From the NCBI GenBank assembly GCA_903900705.1, contig CAIUOG010000014.1, forward strand, positions 1 through 57,537: a stretch of DNA of 57,537 nt, written 5' to 3'. Position numbers and translations under genes: made by a program. This document shows positions 7,031-16,800 of the stretch, piece after piece. Position 1 is the stretch's first letter, and each line of letters opens with the position of its first letter. This DNA is from an uncultured Acidobacteriia bacterium (GTDB lineage: Bacteria; Acidobacteriota; Terriglobia; Bryobacterales; Bryobacteraceae). Under the pieces are notes generated by a model. The model was not told the DNA's origin. It was given only the letters and a program-made list of their open reading frames with translations, and ran no database searches.

Positions 7031-9008
7031 ATTGGAGGCCGGGAATGGTGAAATCGCCCCACGCGGATGCCTGCCCGGCCACCACAATCTCCATCGCGTA
7101 GATCCCTGGTGGTAAGTTTTCCGGCAGACGAATCGAGCCCGCCGCCCGGACTCTTCCCCCGGCGTCCTGCTCCGGCATGGTAATCACGGGTCCCGCGATC
7201 ACCTGCTCATTCCCCCGCCACAGCCGGACCTGAAACGGCACCCGCGTCTTCCCTGTTCCGTCACCCCGCATCCCGTAAACATCGCAGGAGAACCGCACCT
7301 GCGCGCCGGGCGCAAAGGAGCGGACGATTCCCAGATCGGCGCCGGAAACGGCAAGGCCCGGACGGTTGAAATCCGGAACCTCGACAAACGCACTGGCTGA
7401 TCCGGTCTTTCCGGACCTGCCGTCGCGTACCGCTGCGCGGAATTGCGCCGCGCCCGGTTTCGGCACGGAGACCGCCATTTCGTAGAGGAACCCGGTGGCG
7501 ACGGTCTCCCGCCATTCCTTTTCGGTCAGCTGAACGGTATAGGTCTTATCATCATTCGCGACCATGCGGCCATCCGCGCCGAAGGCCGCGCCCACGATAT
7601 CGAGCACGGCCTTGCGATGCCCGTCCGGCGTGACTTCGAAATCCAGATTCCCGGCGTCAATCACCATCTGTCCGCGCAGCGTGGCGCCGCGCTGGCCGGT
7701 CTTCGGATCCGGATCACCCGCCGCGCACAGCACTCGCAGCTGGACACCGACGCCGCCGCGGAAAGGCGTGTACAGGGCGGTTTTGAGGGTCTCGATGCGC
7801 CCGGGGGCCAGTGAAGGCAGAACGAAATCCGGCGCGCCAAAGAAGCCGCTGCGCGAGCGGACCTGCAGCCCGGCGCGTTTCACCCGGACTTCGATCCGGT
7901 GGAACCGCGGCGTGTACTCGTCGCGCTGTGGCTGATAGCCGATCAGGTAGTAATCGCCCATGTCTTCGAAAGCATCACCCAGCGCGGCGCCCAGGTCGTT
8001 CTGATTCGCAAAGAAAACGCCACCCGTGTCTCTCGCCAGCCGGGCCATCGCCTGCTGCGATAGGTTGAACTCGCGGGTGCGCGCATTCTCGAGAGCGCGG
8101 ATATGGCCGATGCCCGCCCGGCCGGCCGGGTGCACGTCGTCGGCGGCGGTGAGACCGGTGACGGTGAGACCGCGGGCATCAATCATGTAGAGCACTACGC
8201 CCGCGCGGTTGGCCTCATCGACCAGGTTGTCCTGAAACGGGGAGTACTGGAAGCCTTCCGAGACCAGCACCAGGCCCTTGCGCCCCGGCATTTCTTTCAG
8301 CCCCTGGAGCGCATAACGCATGGCGGAGAGCGTGCCCGCCGCGAGGTTGGAACTGTTTTCCGCCGCAACCCGGGCCTGCAGCGCGCGCATTTCGCCGCGT
8401 ACCTGCTGCAGTTTGGCGGTCATGGTGGGGTCGCCATCTTCCACGGGCGCGAAGGAACTCAGGCCGGAGCGCCCGGGAATCCAGTGCAGGGTGTCGATGG
8501 CGGCATGCAATTGCCGCTGGTCGCTGGTGAACTGCTGAAAGGCTCCGTTGCCACCGCTTGATGTCAGGATGGAGACCAGATCACCGGGCTGCAGCCGCTG
8601 GTCGACGAAGTTTCGGAGGGCGGCCTTCACGGCTGGAAAACGGTCGGCGGAAAGACCGAGGTCGTCGGCGACCAGAGCGATGGTTCGTGCTACCTGTTCG
8701 CGGCGCAGGGGTGTGGCGGGCGCGTCGGCCTGGCTGCCCGCTGTTGTGGTGGACGGAGCGCCGGTCCGGACGCGCTTCGGCGGTGGAACAAAGCTGAAGT
8801 GGGTGATGTTCTGCGGCCGGCCATCTTCCAGAATCACGAAGTCCTTCGCGGTGAGCCCTTCCACGTGTTTGCCTGCGGCGTCGGTCACCACGGCGTCCAG
8901 TTGCACCAGGTCCACGGAGACCCGGATGGTGGGGTCGGATGACGTGGGACTGGCGGATTGCGCCAGCGTGGCGGCAAGCAGGATGGGCAACAGGAGCATA
9001 ACGTCCAT
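7029..9008 (-). CDS. VWFA-related secreted protein (acidobacterial family)
   Basis: 659 residues. A signal peptide (MDVMLLLPILLAATLAQ) is followed by 'IRVSVDLVQLDAVVTDAAGK' and 'DFVILEDGRPQNITHFS', which open the VWFA-related domain common in Acidobacteriota. A VWA-like fold follows (about residues 100-330: 'RTIALVADDLGLSADRF', 'RKGLVLVSEGF', 'VVLYMIDARGL'), then 'MGDYYLIGYQP', and a beta-rich C-terminal half. A canonical MIDAS DxSxS is not evident. The role is unknown; the family is thought to mediate surface contacts. Longer in-frame codons upstream lie within the divergent AlkD-like gene, so ATG 9008 is used. This ATG shares a CATG tetranucleotide with the first possible start of that gene. 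Confidence 0.85.
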   Translation of the reverse strand: MDVMLLLPILLAATLAQSASPTSSDPTIRVSVDLVQLDAVVTDAAGKHVEGLTAKDFVILEDGRPQNITHFSFVPPPKRVRTGAPSTTTAGSQADAPATPLRREQVARTIALVADDLGLSADRFPAVKAALRNFVDQRLQPGDLVSILTSSGGNGAFQQFTSDQRQLHAAIDTLHWIPGRSGLSSFAPVEDGDPTMTAKLQQVRGEMRALQARVAAENSSNLAAGTLSAMRYALQGLKEMPGRKGLVLVSEGFQYSPFQDNLVDEANRAGVVLYMIDARGLTVTGLTAADDVHPAGRAGIGHIRALENARTREFNLSQQAMARLARDTGGVFFANQNDLGAALGDAFEDMGDYYLIGYQPQRDEYTPRFHRIEVRVKRAGLQVRSRSGFFGAPDFVLPSLAPGRIETLKTALYTPFRGGVGVQLRVLCAAGDPDPKTGQRGATLRGQMVIDAGNLDFEVTPDGHRKAVLDIVGAAFGADGRMVANDDKTYTVQLTEKEWRETVATGFLYEMAVSVPKPGAAQFRAAVRDGRSGKTGSASAFVEVPDFNRPGLAVSGADLGIVRSFAPGAQVRFSCDVYGMRGDGTGKTRVPFQVRLWRGNEQVIAGPVITMPEQDAGGRVRAAGSIRLPENLPPGIYAMEIVVAGQASAWGDFTIPGLQ

Positions 9009-9765
9009 GATCCCCGACGCAGTATATTGGCAGCAATTGCCCCAAAACAGATCTGAGCCTCGTCTGACCGCCGCCGCCGTTCGCCGCGAAGTGAACGCGC
9101 ACCGGGATTCCGCGCGCGCGGCCTTTCTGCAGCGCTTCTTTCGCACCGGCCCTGGCGAGTACGGGGAAGGGGACCGGCTGCTGGGGCTCACCGTCCCGCA
9201 ACAGCGCGTGATCGCCAAAGCTTTCCGGGAACTGCCGTTGCCGGAAGCCGCGAAACTGCTCGAATCGGAGTTCCACGAGCACCGGCTGGTCGCCCTGCTG
9301 ATTCTGGTGGATCAATACAAACGCGCGGCCGCCGCCGGACGGGGCGAACTGCGCCGCTTTTATCTGGCGCATCTCGAAGGTGTCAACAACTGGGATTTGG
9401 TGGACACGTCGGCGGCCGCGCTGGCAGACCCCGCGCGGTTCGCGGAACTGGCCGTGTCGCCGAACGTCTGGCACAGGCGGATCGCCATCGTCGGAACGTT
9501 TTCAGAACTCCGCGCGGGACGGGTTGCCGGCACCTTCCGGATAGCGGAAATGCTGCTCGATGACCGGCATGACCTGATCCACAAGGCCACCGGCTGGCTG
9601 TTGCGGGAGGCGGGGAAGATCTGCGAGCCGGAGCTTCTGGACTTCCTGCGGCGTCACTACGGCCGCGTGCCCCGCACCGCGCTGCGGTATGCGATTGAAC
9701 GCCTGGACGCCGGTACGCGCAAGGCCTGGCTCCGCGGCCCGCAACCTGAAACGTTGCGGGAGTAA
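9007..9765 (+). CDS. AlkD-like DNA alkylation repair protein
   Basis: Up to 252 residues, HEAT-like helical repeats throughout. The signature 'FFRTGPGEYGEGDRLLG' and 'HLEGVNNWDLVDTSA' place it in the DNA alkylation repair (PF08713) family. These proteins act as DNA glycosylases on alkylated bases in the cytoplasm; the Asp of NNWDLVD is the expected key residue. The start is uncertain. ATG 9007 is the only ATG, but family proteins usually begin close to 'LTAAAVRREV'; alternatives are TTG 9037 (8 nt after TATATT at 9023-9028), CTG 9064 and GTG 9091. The fucosidase gene follows after 13 bp. Confidence 0.85.
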   Translation: MIPDAVYWQQLPQNRSEPRLTAAAVRREVNAHRDSARAAFLQRFFRTGPGEYGEGDRLLGLTVPQQRVIAKAFRELPLPEAAKLLESEFHEHRLVALLILVDQYKRAAAAGRGELRRFYLAHLEGVNNWDLVDTSAAALADPARFAELAVSPNVWHRRIAIVGTFSELRAGRVAGTFRIAEMLLDDRHDLIHKATGWLLREAGKICEPELLDFLRRHYGRVPRTALRYAIERLDAGTRKAWLRGPQPETLRE

Positions 9766-9778
9766 ACTCGTATTCACC

Positions 9779-11398
9779 ATGCTCCGCAAGGCCCTCGCAT
9801 TCCTGCTCTTCGTCCTGACAGCCGCTGCCCAGCCGATTCCGCCCGGCAGCCTCAACAAGCCCGAACGGCTCGACTGGTTCCGCGACCTGGGCTTTGGTCT
9901 TTTCATTCACTGGTCTGTGGATTCTCAGACGGGCGTGGTGATCTCTCACTCCCTCGCGGGCGCGGACGAAGCCTATACCAGCCGCTTCTTTAACGACCTG
10001 CCCAAAACATTTAACCCGCGGAAGTTCGAGCCGCGGGACTGGGCTGCGCTGGCAAAGCTCGCGGGCATCCGCTACGTGGTTTTCACGGCCAAACACCACT
10101 CCGGCTTCGCCATGTGGGACACGAAGACCACGCCGTTCGGCATCATGAATACGCCATTCCGGAAGGACATTACGCGCGGCATTCTGGATGCTTTTCGCGA
10201 ACAGGGCATTCAGCCCGGACTGTACTTTTCGCCCGATGATTTCAACTGGCTCTGGAAGAACCACATCGATATCCAGCGCCAGATTCCCGCCGTTCAGCCG
10301 CGTAATAACCCGGGGCTGATGGACCTCGATCTGGCGCAGATTCGCGAACTGATGACCAGCTACGGGCCCATCGACATGGTGTTTTTCGATGGCGAGCCGC
10401 AGCAGCTGCGGGACCTTGCGTGGAAGCTGCAGCCGGATACCATCGTCACGCGAGGCGCGATTGAGACCCCGGAACTGTATGTGCCCGGTGTGCCGCTGCC
10501 GGGCGCGTGGGAGGCGAACTTCACCATGGGCACGGCGTGGCAGTACCAGCCGCAGAACGAGACCTATAAATCCGGTGGGCGCGTGATCGATATCCTGGTG
10601 GAGACGCGCGCCAAGGGCGGCAATCTGCTGCTGAATATCGGGCCAAAGCCGGATGGCGAACTGCCCATTGAGCAGGAAGAACGTCTGCGTGAGGTTGCGC
10701 TCTGGATGCAGGTGAATCAGGAGTGCATCTACGGCGTGCGTCCCTGGGTGATCACGAATGAACAGAACATCTGGTTCACGAAAGCAAAGAACGAAGAGAC
10801 TCTCTACGCCATCGTGAAACAGGATACGCCCTGGGTGCGCGGGCAGTGGCGGGATTTTGTGCTGAAGAGCGTTTCGGCAACCGACAGGACGCAGGTCAGC
10901 GTGCTGGGTCAGAATGGCCGCGTGCTGGAATACCGGCCGGAAGTGAACCCCGCGCCCACGTTCAAAGAAGACGCCGATGGTCTGCACATCCACGCCATGT
11001 TCACGCATCGCCTGCAGGACAACAGCAAGTGGCCGAATCCGATTGTTCTGAAGATCACCAACGTGAAGCCGCGCCTCACGCCGCCGCATGTGGAGACCAC
11101 TTCGGCGACGTTCGACGCGGTTGCGAAGACCGCAACCCTGACCGGGGCCGTGACGGATATGGGGAAGACCGCGACGCTCGAAGCGGGCTTTGAGTATCGC
11201 AGCATTCAGGGTCTCGATGCGAGTGACCGGTCGATTCCGTGGCAGGCGGGGCCGTCGACGAAAGTCTCCGCGACAGGCTCGTTCTCACTGAAGGTGCCGA
11301 ATCTGAATCCGGAAGGCGTGTATGAATTCCGGGCTTACGTGAAGCATCCGCTGCTCACGATTTACGGGGCGGATAAGCGGATTCCGGTAAGGAAATAG
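9779..11398 (+). CDS. Secreted alpha-L-fucosidase, GH29
   Basis: 539 residues. A signal peptide (MLRKALAFLLFVLTAAAQ) is followed by the GH29 TIM barrel: 'LGFGLFIHWS', 'VFTAKHHSGFAMWDTK', and 'YGPIDMVFFDGEP', where Asp204 of FFDG matches the family nucleophile. 'GGNLLLNIGPKPDGE' closes the catalytic domain. A beta-rich C-terminal region (about residues 430-539) probably assists substrate binding. Expected to release fucose from glycans by a retaining mechanism outside the cytoplasm. ATG 9779 is chosen for the signal peptide; GGGAG lies about 14 nt upstream. The 3' end overlaps the convergent GNAT-like gene by 44 bp. Confidence 0.92.
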   Translation: MLRKALAFLLFVLTAAAQPIPPGSLNKPERLDWFRDLGFGLFIHWSVDSQTGVVISHSLAGADEAYTSRFFNDLPKTFNPRKFEPRDWAALAKLAGIRYVVFTAKHHSGFAMWDTKTTPFGIMNTPFRKDITRGILDAFREQGIQPGLYFSPDDFNWLWKNHIDIQRQIPAVQPRNNPGLMDLDLAQIRELMTSYGPIDMVFFDGEPQQLRDLAWKLQPDTIVTRGAIETPELYVPGVPLPGAWEANFTMGTAWQYQPQNETYKSGGRVIDILVETRAKGGNLLLNIGPKPDGELPIEQEERLREVALWMQVNQECIYGVRPWVITNEQNIWFTKAKNEETLYAIVKQDTPWVRGQWRDFVLKSVSATDRTQVSVLGQNGRVLEYRPEVNPAPTFKEDADGLHIHAMFTHRLQDNSKWPNPIVLKITNVKPRLTPPHVETTSATFDAVAKTATLTGAVTDMGKTATLEAGFEYRSIQGLDASDRSIPWQAGPSTKVSATGSFSLKVPNLNPEGVYEFRAYVKHPLLTIYGADKRIPVRK

Positions 11399-12542
11399 GC
11401 TCGATTAGGCTGCAAACGCCGGGCGTTCCGTCGAAAAGACGGACGGCCGGCGGGGCGGCGACATCCGGACTCCAGCCATCGGGATTCACGATCGAATAAC
11501 CGTCGATGCCGGGCATCTGAATGCGCTGCAGAATCCGCTTCAGATCTTCCGGGCCGGCCACTCCGGGGGTACCCGTGGCCGTCACGACGCGCAGTTTGTC
11601 ATCCTGCAGATGGACGATGGGATTTGCCGCAAGAAACGCCGCCACCGTGTGATTCCACGTCCGCCAGTGAACCAGGAAGAAGCCGGAATTATCGGTATTC
11701 TGGCGCATTTCGGCGCCCCATTTTCGTTTATAGCGCAGGACTCCGTCGTTCATATTGGCCTGGCAGAGTCCAAAGTTGATGGTGGTGCAGCGTTGCTGCT
11801 GCGCGAACTCGATCACGAAACGGTAGACGGCGGAAACCGCGCCCGCCTTGAGCAGCCCCGGGTCGCCGTCCCTGGTACCGATCACCCAGAGGTGCAGCAT
11901 CTCTCCAATCGGATCGGCTATTGCACCGGCGATCTTCTCGCCGTCGCGGACTACCCATAGCAGCGACGCGCCGTCCCGCAGTCGGCCCCGCAGCCACGCT
12001 TCCTCACGTGGTTGCGATAACTCACCATGGCGGGTGTTGACGAACGGGAGGTAGTAGTTCCGATAAAAGCCCTCGATATCAGCCTCGGCCCCCTCGACTC
12101 GCATCTCCATGGCTGCCCGGCGGACCAGGCGCATGTCGTCTTTGAGACTGCTGTTGGCGCGCCAGAGCGCTTCGACGTGGTCCGGGGTTGGCAGGAAGAC
12201 GGCCACGGTGTCCGGAACGCGCAGGAAGTCCGGCGGGAAGAAATGTCGGGAGGCCAGCGCATCCACGTGGAAGATGCTCAGGTCCGCAGTTTCGGACTTT
12301 TCCGCGAAGGCAGCCAGGTTCCAGAGGAACTTCGGCGGCAGCGGTTGAAGCTGCGTCTCACCGGTGAACGTGGGGAGGGCCAGAGCCCGTGCCGCCGGCT
12401 TTCGGTCCGCGAAAAGGACCGTTCCCGGCGACTCGCCCGCGCGGCCTTCGAGACGCGCCACAGGAAGCGACCGATTCCGGAATGTGGCCAGAAACGGGCG
12501 GATCCGCTGGCTGGTCCGTTTCGCGAAGTTTAACAATGCCAT
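11355..12542 (-). CDS. GNAT/FemAB-like acyltransferase
   Basis: 395 residues, no signal peptide, so cytoplasmic. The C-terminal half has the pattern of a GNAT or FemAB/CelD-type fold: 'SLLWVVRDGEKIAGAIADPI', 'LHLWVIGTRDG', 'VYRFVIEFAQQQRCTTINFG' and 'VLRYKRKWGAEMR'. Such proteins transfer acyl or aminoacyl groups, often in cell-envelope or exopolysaccharide synthesis; the acceptor here is unknown. ATG 12542 is preceded closely by AGGAG. An inverted repeat (AATGCCA-N5-TGGCATT) covers the start codon and could be an operator. The last 44 bp overlap the fucosidase tail to tail. Confidence 0.7.
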   Translation of the reverse strand: MALLNFAKRTSQRIRPFLATFRNRSLPVARLEGRAGESPGTVLFADRKPAARALALPTFTGETQLQPLPPKFLWNLAAFAEKSETADLSIFHVDALASRHFFPPDFLRVPDTVAVFLPTPDHVEALWRANSSLKDDMRLVRRAAMEMRVEGAEADIEGFYRNYYLPFVNTRHGELSQPREEAWLRGRLRDGASLLWVVRDGEKIAGAIADPIGEMLHLWVIGTRDGDPGLLKAGAVSAVYRFVIEFAQQQRCTTINFGLCQANMNDGVLRYKRKWGAEMRQNTDNSGFFLVHWRTWNHTVAAFLAANPIVHLQDDKLRVVTATGTPGVAGPEDLKRILQRIQMPGIDGYSIVNPDGWSPDVAAPPAVRLFDGTPGVCSLIEPISLPESAYPPRKS

Positions 12543-12553
12543 CTCCTGGCATT
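12535..12553. promoter_or_regulatory. Inverted repeat over the GNAT-like start codon
   Basis: AATGCCA at 12535-12541 and TGGCATT at 12547-12553 form a perfect 7-bp inverted repeat with a 5-nt centre, spanning the ATG and ribosome-binding site. A third half-site, TGGCATT, lies at 12574-12580, 27 bp away in the same orientation. It could be an operator or an RNA hairpin that hides the start; I cannot name a regulator. Confidence 0.4.
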
Positions 12554-12633
12554 AGTATTTCCTAAACGGGAGGTGGCATTGGGTCGGAAAGTGGGAAGAA
12601 GTGTATCTTTCCTCCCGTTTTCTTTCCATGCTT

Positions 12634-13896
12634 TTAGTTTGCTTTTGTGGGTGCAGCCGCCGGTACCGGATCGACTTTCGCGCCTTCGCTGAGATCGCCG
12701 GGATTGGCGACCACCACAGCGCCTTCGTCCAGGCCGCGGACCACTTCCAGACGGTCGCCATAATCCCGCCCCGGAACGATTTTCTGCAGATGGATCGTGT
12801 GATCTTCCCGCACGACCGCGACCTGCGTGCCTTCGGCGCGGACGATGAGCGCCTCGCTTGGCACCAGCAGCGGCGGCTCGGCGCGGACGCTGGTGAGTTC
12901 CACGTCCGCATACATGCCGGGCAGGAGTTCGTTGCCGCTGTTGGGCAGATGTACTTCCACCAGCAGCGTCCGGCTGGAGGGATCGAGCGCGCCCGACGTC
13001 CTCGCCACCGTGCCCCGGAACTGGCGGCCGGGCAGATTGGAAACCGTCAGGAGCGCTTCCTGACCCTGCCGGACGGAACTCGCGTAATTTTGCGGCACGT
13101 TGACGTAGGTCCGGAGCGTGTTTACCTGCGCGATGCGGAACAGCAGCGTGGCGCCTGTGGTCACCAGAGCCCCGGCATCGATGTTGCGGAGCGTAATAAC
13201 CCCGTCAAACGGCGCGCGAACCACCTGGTAACCCTGCATCTTTTCGAGCCTGGCCACGCTTGCCTGTGCGGCTCCCAGATTGGCGCGCTGCACCGCAATC
13301 GCCTTTTCGAGCGACTGCAGCGCCGCCAGTTTCGACTGATACTGCGCCTGGGCCTGATCGTCATCCTGCCGGGAAACCGCGCCCTTCGCGGCCAGCTTTC
13401 CGGTCCGTTCCGCCGTCAGCTTCGCGAGTTCCATATCGGTCTTCCCCTGCTGATAGTTCGCCTGGGCCTGATCGATGCCGGCCTGCGCCTGTACGGCGAC
13501 GGCCTTTGCCTGATTGATCTGGTCGGCAATCTCCGGCCCTTCAATCTCGGCAAGCGGTTGCCCGGCGCGCACGTGATCACCGATATCCACCAGACGCTGT
13601 TTCACGTAGCCATCGGCGCGCGCGAGGAGGGGCGCTTCCGTCACCGGCTGGATGTTGCCGGGCAGCGTGAGACCACTTTTGCGGTCCGACCGCGCCACCA
13701 CGATTGTCTCCACGCGCGGCAGCGCCTGCGCCTGGTCTTTCGCCTCTGCCGCAATCACGGACCGCCTTTGTTGCAGTGGCAGGTAGCCCGCGAAAAAGGC
13801 CACCAGCGCCAGCACGGTGAGGCCGATGAAAATCGCCCACAGCGTGAGGGACGAGGGCTTCCAGTATTTGTTGTGATGTGTCTCAGGCGCCTGCAT
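12634..13896 (-). CDS. RND efflux periplasmic adaptor (membrane fusion protein)
   Basis: 420 residues. One N-terminal membrane segment (about residues 20-40, 'LTLWAIFIGLTVLALVAFFA') is followed by the barrel-sandwich hybrid half ('LLARADGYVKQRLVDIGDHV'), a Gln/Ala-rich alpha-hairpin (about 110-220), the second half ('VRAPFDGVITLRNIDAGALV') and the beta-barrel and membrane-proximal domains. It links the inner-membrane pump to an outer-membrane channel. ATG 13896 has AGGAGGG in front and overlaps the end of the permease gene by 14 bp, so translation is coupled. No outer-membrane factor gene is in this operon. Confidence 0.93.
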   Translation of the reverse strand: MQAPETHHNKYWKPSSLTLWAIFIGLTVLALVAFFAGYLPLQQRRSVIAAEAKDQAQALPRVETIVVARSDRKSGLTLPGNIQPVTEAPLLARADGYVKQRLVDIGDHVRAGQPLAEIEGPEIADQINQAKAVAVQAQAGIDQAQANYQQGKTDMELAKLTAERTGKLAAKGAVSRQDDDQAQAQYQSKLAALQSLEKAIAVQRANLGAAQASVARLEKMQGYQVVRAPFDGVITLRNIDAGALVTTGATLLFRIAQVNTLRTYVNVPQNYASSVRQGQEALLTVSNLPGRQFRGTVARTSGALDPSSRTLLVEVHLPNSGNELLPGMYADVELTSVRAEPPLLVPSEALIVRAEGTQVAVVREDHTIHLQKIVPGRDYGDRLEVVRGLDEGAVVVANPGDLSEGAKVDPVPAAAPTKAN

Positions 13897-16800
13897 AGTC
13901 GCCCTCCTGTTCGCGCTCTTCAAGCAGCCGCTGGTGATCCAGCGGAGGCTTCGTGCGCAGATAGCTGTAAATAATCGGAACCACGAATAGAGTCGTTACG
14001 GTGGCGAAGGTGAGACCGCCGATGACCGCGCGCCCCAGCGGAGCGTTCTGTTCACCCCCTTCGCCCAGTCCGAGCGCCATGGGAAGCATGCCGAGGATCA
14101 TGGCGGTGGCCGTCATCAGTACGGGCCGCATGCGGGCATACCCCGCGGCCAGCATGGCTTCGCGCGCGTCCGGCAGGTTGGAGCGTTCATCGTTGGCGAA
14201 CGTGACCATCAGGATGGAGTTTGCGGTGGCCACGCCGATGCACATGATGGAGCCCATCAGCGATGGCACGCTGAGGCTGGTGTGGGTGAGAAACAGCATC
14301 CAGAGAATGCCGGCCATCGCGCCCGGCAGGGCCATCAGGATGATGAACGGATCCACCCAGGACTGGAAGTTCACGGTGATGAGCAGGTAGACCAGCACCA
14401 CCGCGAAAATCATGCCCAGCGTGAGCCGGTAGAAGGAACTCTGCATGGTTTCCACCTGACCGCGCAGATTGAACGTGGTGCCGCGCGGCAGGTGTGGCTC
14501 TTCTTCGGCCATGATTTTGCGGACCTCCGCGCCCACGCCGCCCAGGTCGCGCCGGTCGATATTCGCATAGATGTCGAACACGGGCCAGACGTTGTAGTGG
14601 TTGATGATGACGGGCGTATAAGCGCGGTTCACCTTCACCAGATTGGAAAGCAGTTGGGTGGTGCCGGTGAGCGCGCCGGGGTTTCCATAGGACTGCGAGG
14701 CTCCGGGCGGCGCGGCGCCCACGGAGGTGGGATTCCCCGCCGCGCTGCCGGCCATGGAATTCGGCGTGGTGCTGAGCACATTGTTGGTGGCCACGGAAAC
14801 CGGCGTGTTCAGCAGGGTGTCCATCGAATTCATCTTGTACTGGGGCGTCTGCACGCCGATGTTGTAGTTCACGCCATTGGCCCAGTTCAGCCAGAAGTTC
14901 GGCGCCACGGTTGAACTGCCGGTGAGCGAGATGAGCATGTTGCTGGTGACATCGCGCTGCGTGAGGCCGAGTTGCGAAGCCCGGGAGCGATCCACATTCA
15001 GAACAATCTGCGGCTGGGCGACCACCTGGTGGACATGCACGTCCGCCGCGCCGGGAATGTGACTGATCTTTTCGGCGAGGCGCGTTGCCACTTTGTAATT
15101 CGCCTCCACGCCGCGGCCCACAATCTGCAGATCGATGGGCGCGGGGATGCCGAAGTTCACAATCTGGCTGGTGATGTCGGCCGGCTGGAAGAAGAAGTTC
15201 ATGTCGGGGAAGCGTTCGCGCAGACGGCGGCGCAGCAGCACTTCGTACTCCCGGGTGGGCCGGTGGTTCTCTTTGTTGAGCGAGATCAGGATCTCGCCAT
15301 CGGCCGACGAGATGGTGGGGTTATCGCCCTGCGCGATGATGGGCCAGCTGTTGGGGATGCCGATGTTATCGAGCAGCATATCCAGTTCCGAAGCCGGTAT
15401 CACGGAGCGGATCTCGCGCTCCAGCGCCACGAAGCGCATCTCCGTCTCTTCGAGGCGCGTGCCGGGGACGCAGCGGGCATGCAGGCGCATCTGGCCGGAA
15501 TCGACAGCGGGGAAGAAGTCCTGGCCGATGAGGCCGCCGAGCCCGATGGAGGCGGCGAAGAACGCCATGAAGGCCACCAGCACACCTGCGCGATGCAGCA
15601 GCGCCCAGTTCAGCAGCCCCATGTAGCGATAGCGCAGCTTTTCAAACACGCTGTTGAACAGCCCGTGTACCGCGGCCAGAGGGCCTTTCTGATGCGCGTG
15701 GCCACCTTCGCGGTGCATCGCCAGTTCGGGCCCCAGCAGGTAAGACATCATGGTGGGCACCAGCGTCCGCGAGAGCAGATAAGAGGCCGACATGGCGAAA
15801 ACCACCGCCAGAGCCAGAGGCGTAAACAGGTAACTGGCGGTGCCGGTGAGCAGCAGTACGGGCACGAAAACGATGCAGATGGACAGCGTGGCGACGAAAG
15901 TGGGCACCGCGATCTGCGATGCGCCATCCAGCACGGCGCGCACCAGCGGTTTGCCCATCGCGATATTCCGGTGCGTGTTCTCAATCTCGACCGTGGCGTC
16001 GTCCACCAGGATGCCGACGGCGAGCGCGAGTCCGCCCAGCGTCATCACGTTGATGGTCATGCCCAGCAGGCTCATGACGAAGAGGGACGTGCAGATGGAG
16101 AGCGGAATGGAAATGCAGACAATCAGCGTGCTGCGCCAGCTGCCAAGGAAGAGCAGAATCATCAGGCCGGTGAGCACGGCGGCGATCACCGCCTCCCGCA
16201 CCACGCCCTGAATGGAAGCGCGCACGAATACGGATTGATCGGCCAGCGCGGAGACTTTCAGTTCCGGCGGCAGGTTCGCCAGAATGCGGGGCAGGGCAGC
16301 CTTCACCGCATTCACGATGGCAAGCGTGGAGGCCTTGCCGCTGCGCGTAATGCTGATGAGCACGCCGCGCGAGCCATTGGTCCGCACGATGTTCTGCTGC
16401 GGGGAGAAGCCGTCGCGCACCTGGGCCACGTCTTTCATGAACACCGTTGCGCCGTTGACGGTCTTGATGGGCAGGTCGTTCAGATCCCCCATTACGAGCG
16501 GACTGGAATTGACGCGCACCTGATATTCCGTCTTCGCCATTTTGGCCGTGCCGGCGGGGAGAATCAGATTCTGGAGATTCAGGGCGTTCGAGACGTCGAT
16601 GGGCGCCAGTTGTTTGGCGTAGAGTTCGTCAAGGTTCAGATCCACCATCACACTGCGCTGCTTGCCGCCCAGCGGGTAGGAGACGGATGCGCCCTGCACC
16701 GTGCCGAGCGGGGTGCGGATGAAGCTGTTGCCCAGGTCGAAGATTTCCTGCTCTTTCAGTGACTTGCTGGAAAGCCCGAGTTGCAGAATCGGCACGCTGG

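Noticed and set aside
8548-9006. N-terminal extension of the AlkD-like frame
   Set aside because: This part lies wholly inside the VWFA gene on the other strand and does not resemble AlkD family N-termini.
14972-16762. A 596-residue open frame on the plus strand, antisense to the RND permease
   Set aside because: It is a GC-rich shadow of the permease gene. Its translation is His/Arg/Gly-rich with no recognisable domain, while the minus strand encodes a complete RND pump.
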